A stretch of DNA of 7,443 nucleotides, taken from assembly GCA_903872005.1 (NCBI GenBank), contig CAIQJD010000856.1, forward strand, positions 1 through 7,443. Direction: 5' to 3'. How positions within the stretch are numbered: position 1 is the first letter of the stretch; each line of letters starts with the position of its first letter. A program made the translations under genes and the position numbers. Shown here piece by piece: positions 5,677-7,443 of this stretch. This DNA is from an uncultured bacterium. GTDB lineage: Bacteria > Chloroflexota > Anaerolineae > JACIWP01. A model generated the notes under the pieces. It worked only from the letters and a program-made list of their open reading frames with translations, made no database searches and was not told where the DNA came from.

Positions 5677-6660
5677 ATGCCAGAGTGCGCCTTGAAGTGC
5701 GCCGAGACGCCGGCGCTGCGGCTGGGAATCAGCCACTGCCTGTTGGGCGAGAAGTGTCGCTGGGACGGCGGCCACAAGCTGGATCCCTATCTGGTGAACA
5801 CCCTGGGCCAGGTTGTCGAATGGATTCCGGTCTGCCCGGAGGCAGAATTGGGCCTGGGCATCCCGCGCGAGAGCATGCGGCTGGTCGGCAGCGTAGAAGC
5901 GCCGCGCCTCGTGACGCATACGACCGGCCGCGACTACACCGAAGCCATGCAAGCCTGGGCGCGCCGCCGGCTGGAAGAGCTGGCCCCGCTCAACCTGCAC
6001 GGCTATGTGCTGAAGAAGGACTCTCCGAGCTGCGGCATGGCCCGCGTGCGGGTCTATGGCAAGGCCGGCGAGACGCCGGCCAACCACGGCGTGGGCCTGT
6101 ACGCCCGCGAGCTGATGGCGCGCTTCCCGCTGTTGCCAGTGGAAGAAGAGGGCCGGCTGCATGACGCCGGCCTGCGCGAGAACTTCATCGAGCGCATCTT
6201 CGTGGAGGTTCGCTGGCGCAAGCTGCTGGCCGAAGATCCGACGCCGGCCGGCCTGGTGCGCTTCCACACGGCGCACAAGATGACGCTGATGGCCCACGCG
6301 CCGGCCAAATATCGCGAGATGGGCCGGCTGGTCGCGCAGGCCGGCGCCTTGCCCTGGGAGCAGCTCGTCGCCGACTATAACCGGCTGCTGCACGCGACGC
6401 TGGGTTACCTGGCGACGCCGGCCAGGCACAGCGATGTCCTGCAACATCTGATGGGCTTCCTCAAGCGCGAGCTGGACGCGGCCGACAAAGAGGAGCTGCT
6501 CGGCGTGATTGACGACTACCGCGCCGGCCTGACGCCGTTAATTGTGCCGCTTACCCTGTTGCAGCACCATCTGCGCCGGCACAAGGCGGCCGATTGGGTC
6601 TACCAGCAGGTCTATCTGACGCCGTACCCGAAAGAGTTGCTGTTGCGTAACCATGTGTAG
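5677..6660 (+). CDS. DUF523-DUF1722 fusion, TudS/RudS-type desulfidase
   Basis: This 327-residue protein has two domains. Residues about 14-165 are DUF523 (TudS-like): ISHCLLGEKCRWDGGHK (18-34), PVCPE (51-55) and KDSPSCG (114-120). C21 (or C27), C53 and C119 are the likely ligands of the [4Fe-4S] cluster that in TudS enzymes takes sulfur from thiouracil-type substrates without net redox. Residues about 190-327 are DUF1722 (YbgA-like): RFHTAHKMTLMAHAP, a central DVLQHLMGFLKREL helix, the PLTLLQHHL segment and the ending LTPYPKELLLRNHV. Fusions of this order have been described as RudS, which removes 4-thiouridine from tRNA, with DUF1722 thought to bind tRNA; free thiouracil or 4-thio-UMP are other known substrates of the family. 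GGGGAGG (5664-5670) lies 6 nt before the ATG. It follows the exporter stop by 13 bp, so the two are probably co-transcribed. Domains are confident; the tRNA substrate is inferred from architecture. Confidence 0.9.
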   Translation: MPECALKCAETPALRLGISHCLLGEKCRWDGGHKLDPYLVNTLGQVVEWIPVCPEAELGLGIPRESMRLVGSVEAPRLVTHTTGRDYTEAMQAWARRRLEELAPLNLHGYVLKKDSPSCGMARVRVYGKAGETPANHGVGLYARELMARFPLLPVEEEGRLHDAGLRENFIERIFVEVRWRKLLAEDPTPAGLVRFHTAHKMTLMAHAPAKYREMGRLVAQAGALPWEQLVADYNRLLHATLGYLATPARHSDVLQHLMGFLKRELDAADKEELLGVIDDYRAGLTPLIVPLTLLQHHLRRHKAADWVYQQVYLTPYPKELLLRNHV

Positions 6661-6682
6661 TTAGGCGCTCATCGCGCCGCGG

Positions 6683-6691
6683 TGGTATAAT
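6683..6691 (+). promoter_or_regulatory. Extended -10 promoter for the enolase-superfamily gene
   Basis: TGGTATAAT is a perfect -10 hexamer (6686-6691) with the TGn extension. The only -35-like sequence is weak (TTAGGC, 6661-6666, 19-bp spacing), as is common for extended -10 promoters. Transcription would start near 6698, at the foot of a long hairpin. Confidence 0.6.
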
Positions 6692-6696
6692 CTGAG

Positions 6697-6735
6697 TCCA
6701 GACATCCGAAGTCTCCCAGACTTCGGATGTCTGGA
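6697..6735. repeat. Perfect 18-bp inverted repeat (hairpin) in the leader of the enolase-superfamily gene
   Basis: TCCAGACATCCGAAGTCT (6697-6714) pairs without mismatch with AGACTTCGGATGTCTGGA (6718-6735) around a CCC loop. There is no T-tract after it in either direction, so it is not an intrinsic terminator. It starts at the predicted transcription start and ends about 29 nt before the ribosome binding site. It is less G+C-rich than its surroundings. Possible roles are a dispersed palindromic (REP- or MITE-like) element, a 5' mRNA stabiliser, or a long operator. Only one copy is in the window. Confidence 0.85.
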
Positions 6736-6775
6736 ACGCGCATCAGTCTGTGTGAGTAGCAGCAGGAGGGGAGCC

Positions 6776-7443
6776 ATGCATATCACCAAAATCGTCTGCA
6801 TTCCGGCCGATATTCCCTACCGCAAGACCTTCCGCATCTCCGGCGGCGGCGTGGATGTGTGCCAGAATGTCCTGGTGCAGGTCGTCACGGATGATGGGCA
6901 GAGCGGCATCGGCGAGGCCGCGCCGCTGCCGGCCTATTCCGAAGAGACCCAGGGCACCGTCATGCACGCCATCCGCGAGTTCCTGGGGCCGGCGCTCATC
7001 GGGCAGGACCCGCGCGACCTGGATCGCCTGGACGCCATGATGGAAAGCACGATTCACGGCCACGCCTTCGCCAAGGGCGGCATCAGCCTGGCGCTGTATG
7101 ATTTGGCCGGCAAGGCGCTGGGCGCGCCGGCCTATCGCCTGTTGGGCGGCAAGCGCAATGACCGCATCCAGTTCCAGGCCACCGTGGGCATCCAGTCCAC
7201 CGCAGAGATGGTCGCCGACGCGCAGCAGTTGGTCGCGGCCGGCTTCTACGACATCAAGATCAAAGTCGGCCACGACGTGAAGGAAGACCTGGCGCGGCTG
7301 CGCGCCATCCGGCAAGCCGTCGGGCCGGATGTGTTGATGCGGGTGGACGCCAATCAGGGCTACCGTTCCGGCGACGCCCTGCCGGTGTTGCGCCAGATGG
7401 AGAGCATCGGCCTGCTCTGGTTCGAGCAGCCGGTGCCGCGCGG
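6776..7443 (+). CDS. Mandelate racemase/muconate lactonizing enzyme family protein, N-terminal part
   Basis: The first 222 codons of an enolase-superfamily enzyme are present; the right edge removes about 140 residues if it has the family's usual size. Residues 1-125 form the capping domain, with GIGEAAPLPAYSEET (44-58) and the closing helix SLALYDLAGKALGAPAYRLLGG (104-125). The barrel then starts. KIKVG carries K161 and K163, the KxK acid/base motif of the muconate lactonizing enzyme subgroup. D191 (RVDANQGY) and E217 (FEQPVP) are the first two Mg2+ ligands. These enzymes abstract a proton next to a carboxylate; dipeptide epimerase, o-succinylbenzoate synthase and cycloisomerase activities all share these residues. 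The third metal ligand and the second lysine, needed to narrow this down, lie outside the window. AGGAGGGG (6764-6771) precedes the ATG. It has its own promoter, separate from the desulfidase operon. Confidence 0.92.
   Translation, partial: MHITKIVCIPADIPYRKTFRISGGGVDVCQNVLVQVVTDDGQSGIGEAAPLPAYSEETQGTVMHAIREFLGPALIGQDPRDLDRLDAMMESTIHGHAFAKGGISLALYDLAGKALGAPAYRLLGGKRNDRIQFQATVGIQSTAEMVADAQQLVAAGFYDIKIKVGHDVKEDLARLRAIRQAVGPDVLMRVDANQGYRSGDALPVLRQMESIGLLWFEQPVPR

Noticed and set aside
5437..6447. Minus-strand open frame of 336 codons
   Set aside because: It is antisense to the exporter end and the desulfidase gene, whose protein motifs are unmistakable. Its translation has no family signature.
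6664..6678. Short inverted repeat GGCGC-TCATC-GCGCC after the desulfidase stop as a terminator
   Set aside because: The stem is only 5 bp and no T-run follows. It is no better than chance in DNA of this composition.

Overview
The window is G+C-rich chromosomal DNA (roughly two thirds G+C by eye), densely coding, with short intergenic gaps, strong GGAGG-type ribosome binding sites and recognisable -35/TATAAT promoters. An ArsA-type ATPase that appears to carry an HSP20-like C-terminal domain, a large multi-membrane-span GT-C-like protein, in-frame GTAGGGGC-type palindromic repeats and very frequent GCCGGC hexamers together suggest a Chloroflexota bacterium (Anaerolineae-like). That assignment is inference from gene style, not from a marker gene. 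No rRNA, tRNA, CRISPR array, insertion sequence or phage gene was found.

Layout. Positions 1-4295 hold a four-gene minus-strand operon, read from right to left: an ArsA-family ATPase, a class I SAM-dependent methyltransferase, a radical SAM/SPASM protein, and a polytopic GT-C-like membrane protein cut by the left edge. The junctions are tight (29-nt overlap, 4-nt gap, 8-nt overlap), so co-transcription and translational coupling are likely. Positions 4296-4466 are a divergent control region. It has a near-consensus promoter for each direction, a perfect 16-bp palindrome over the -35 box of the rightward promoter, and a hairpin plus T-tract in the leftward leader. Positions 4467-6660 hold a two-gene plus-strand operon: a TetA-like drug:H+ antiporter of the major facilitator superfamily and, 13 bp later, a DUF523-DUF1722 fusion of the TudS/RudS desulfidase type. 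Positions 6661-6775 carry an extended -10 promoter and a perfect 18-bp-stem hairpin. A mandelate racemase/muconate lactonizing enzyme family gene begins at 6776 and runs off the right edge.

How the genes may work together. The leftward operon combines two SAM-using enzymes with a membrane glycosyltransferase-like protein, which fits making or modifying a cell-surface glycan or lipid. The role of the ArsA ATPase leading it is unclear. The rightward pair joins an exporter to an enzyme that probably removes sulfur from thiolated uracil compounds or from 4-thiouridine in tRNA; whether they share a pathway or only a promoter cannot be told here. The most unusual items are the operon combination, the coding-region repeat pair, the 16-bp operator-like palindrome, and two hairpins placed almost exactly at predicted transcription starts.
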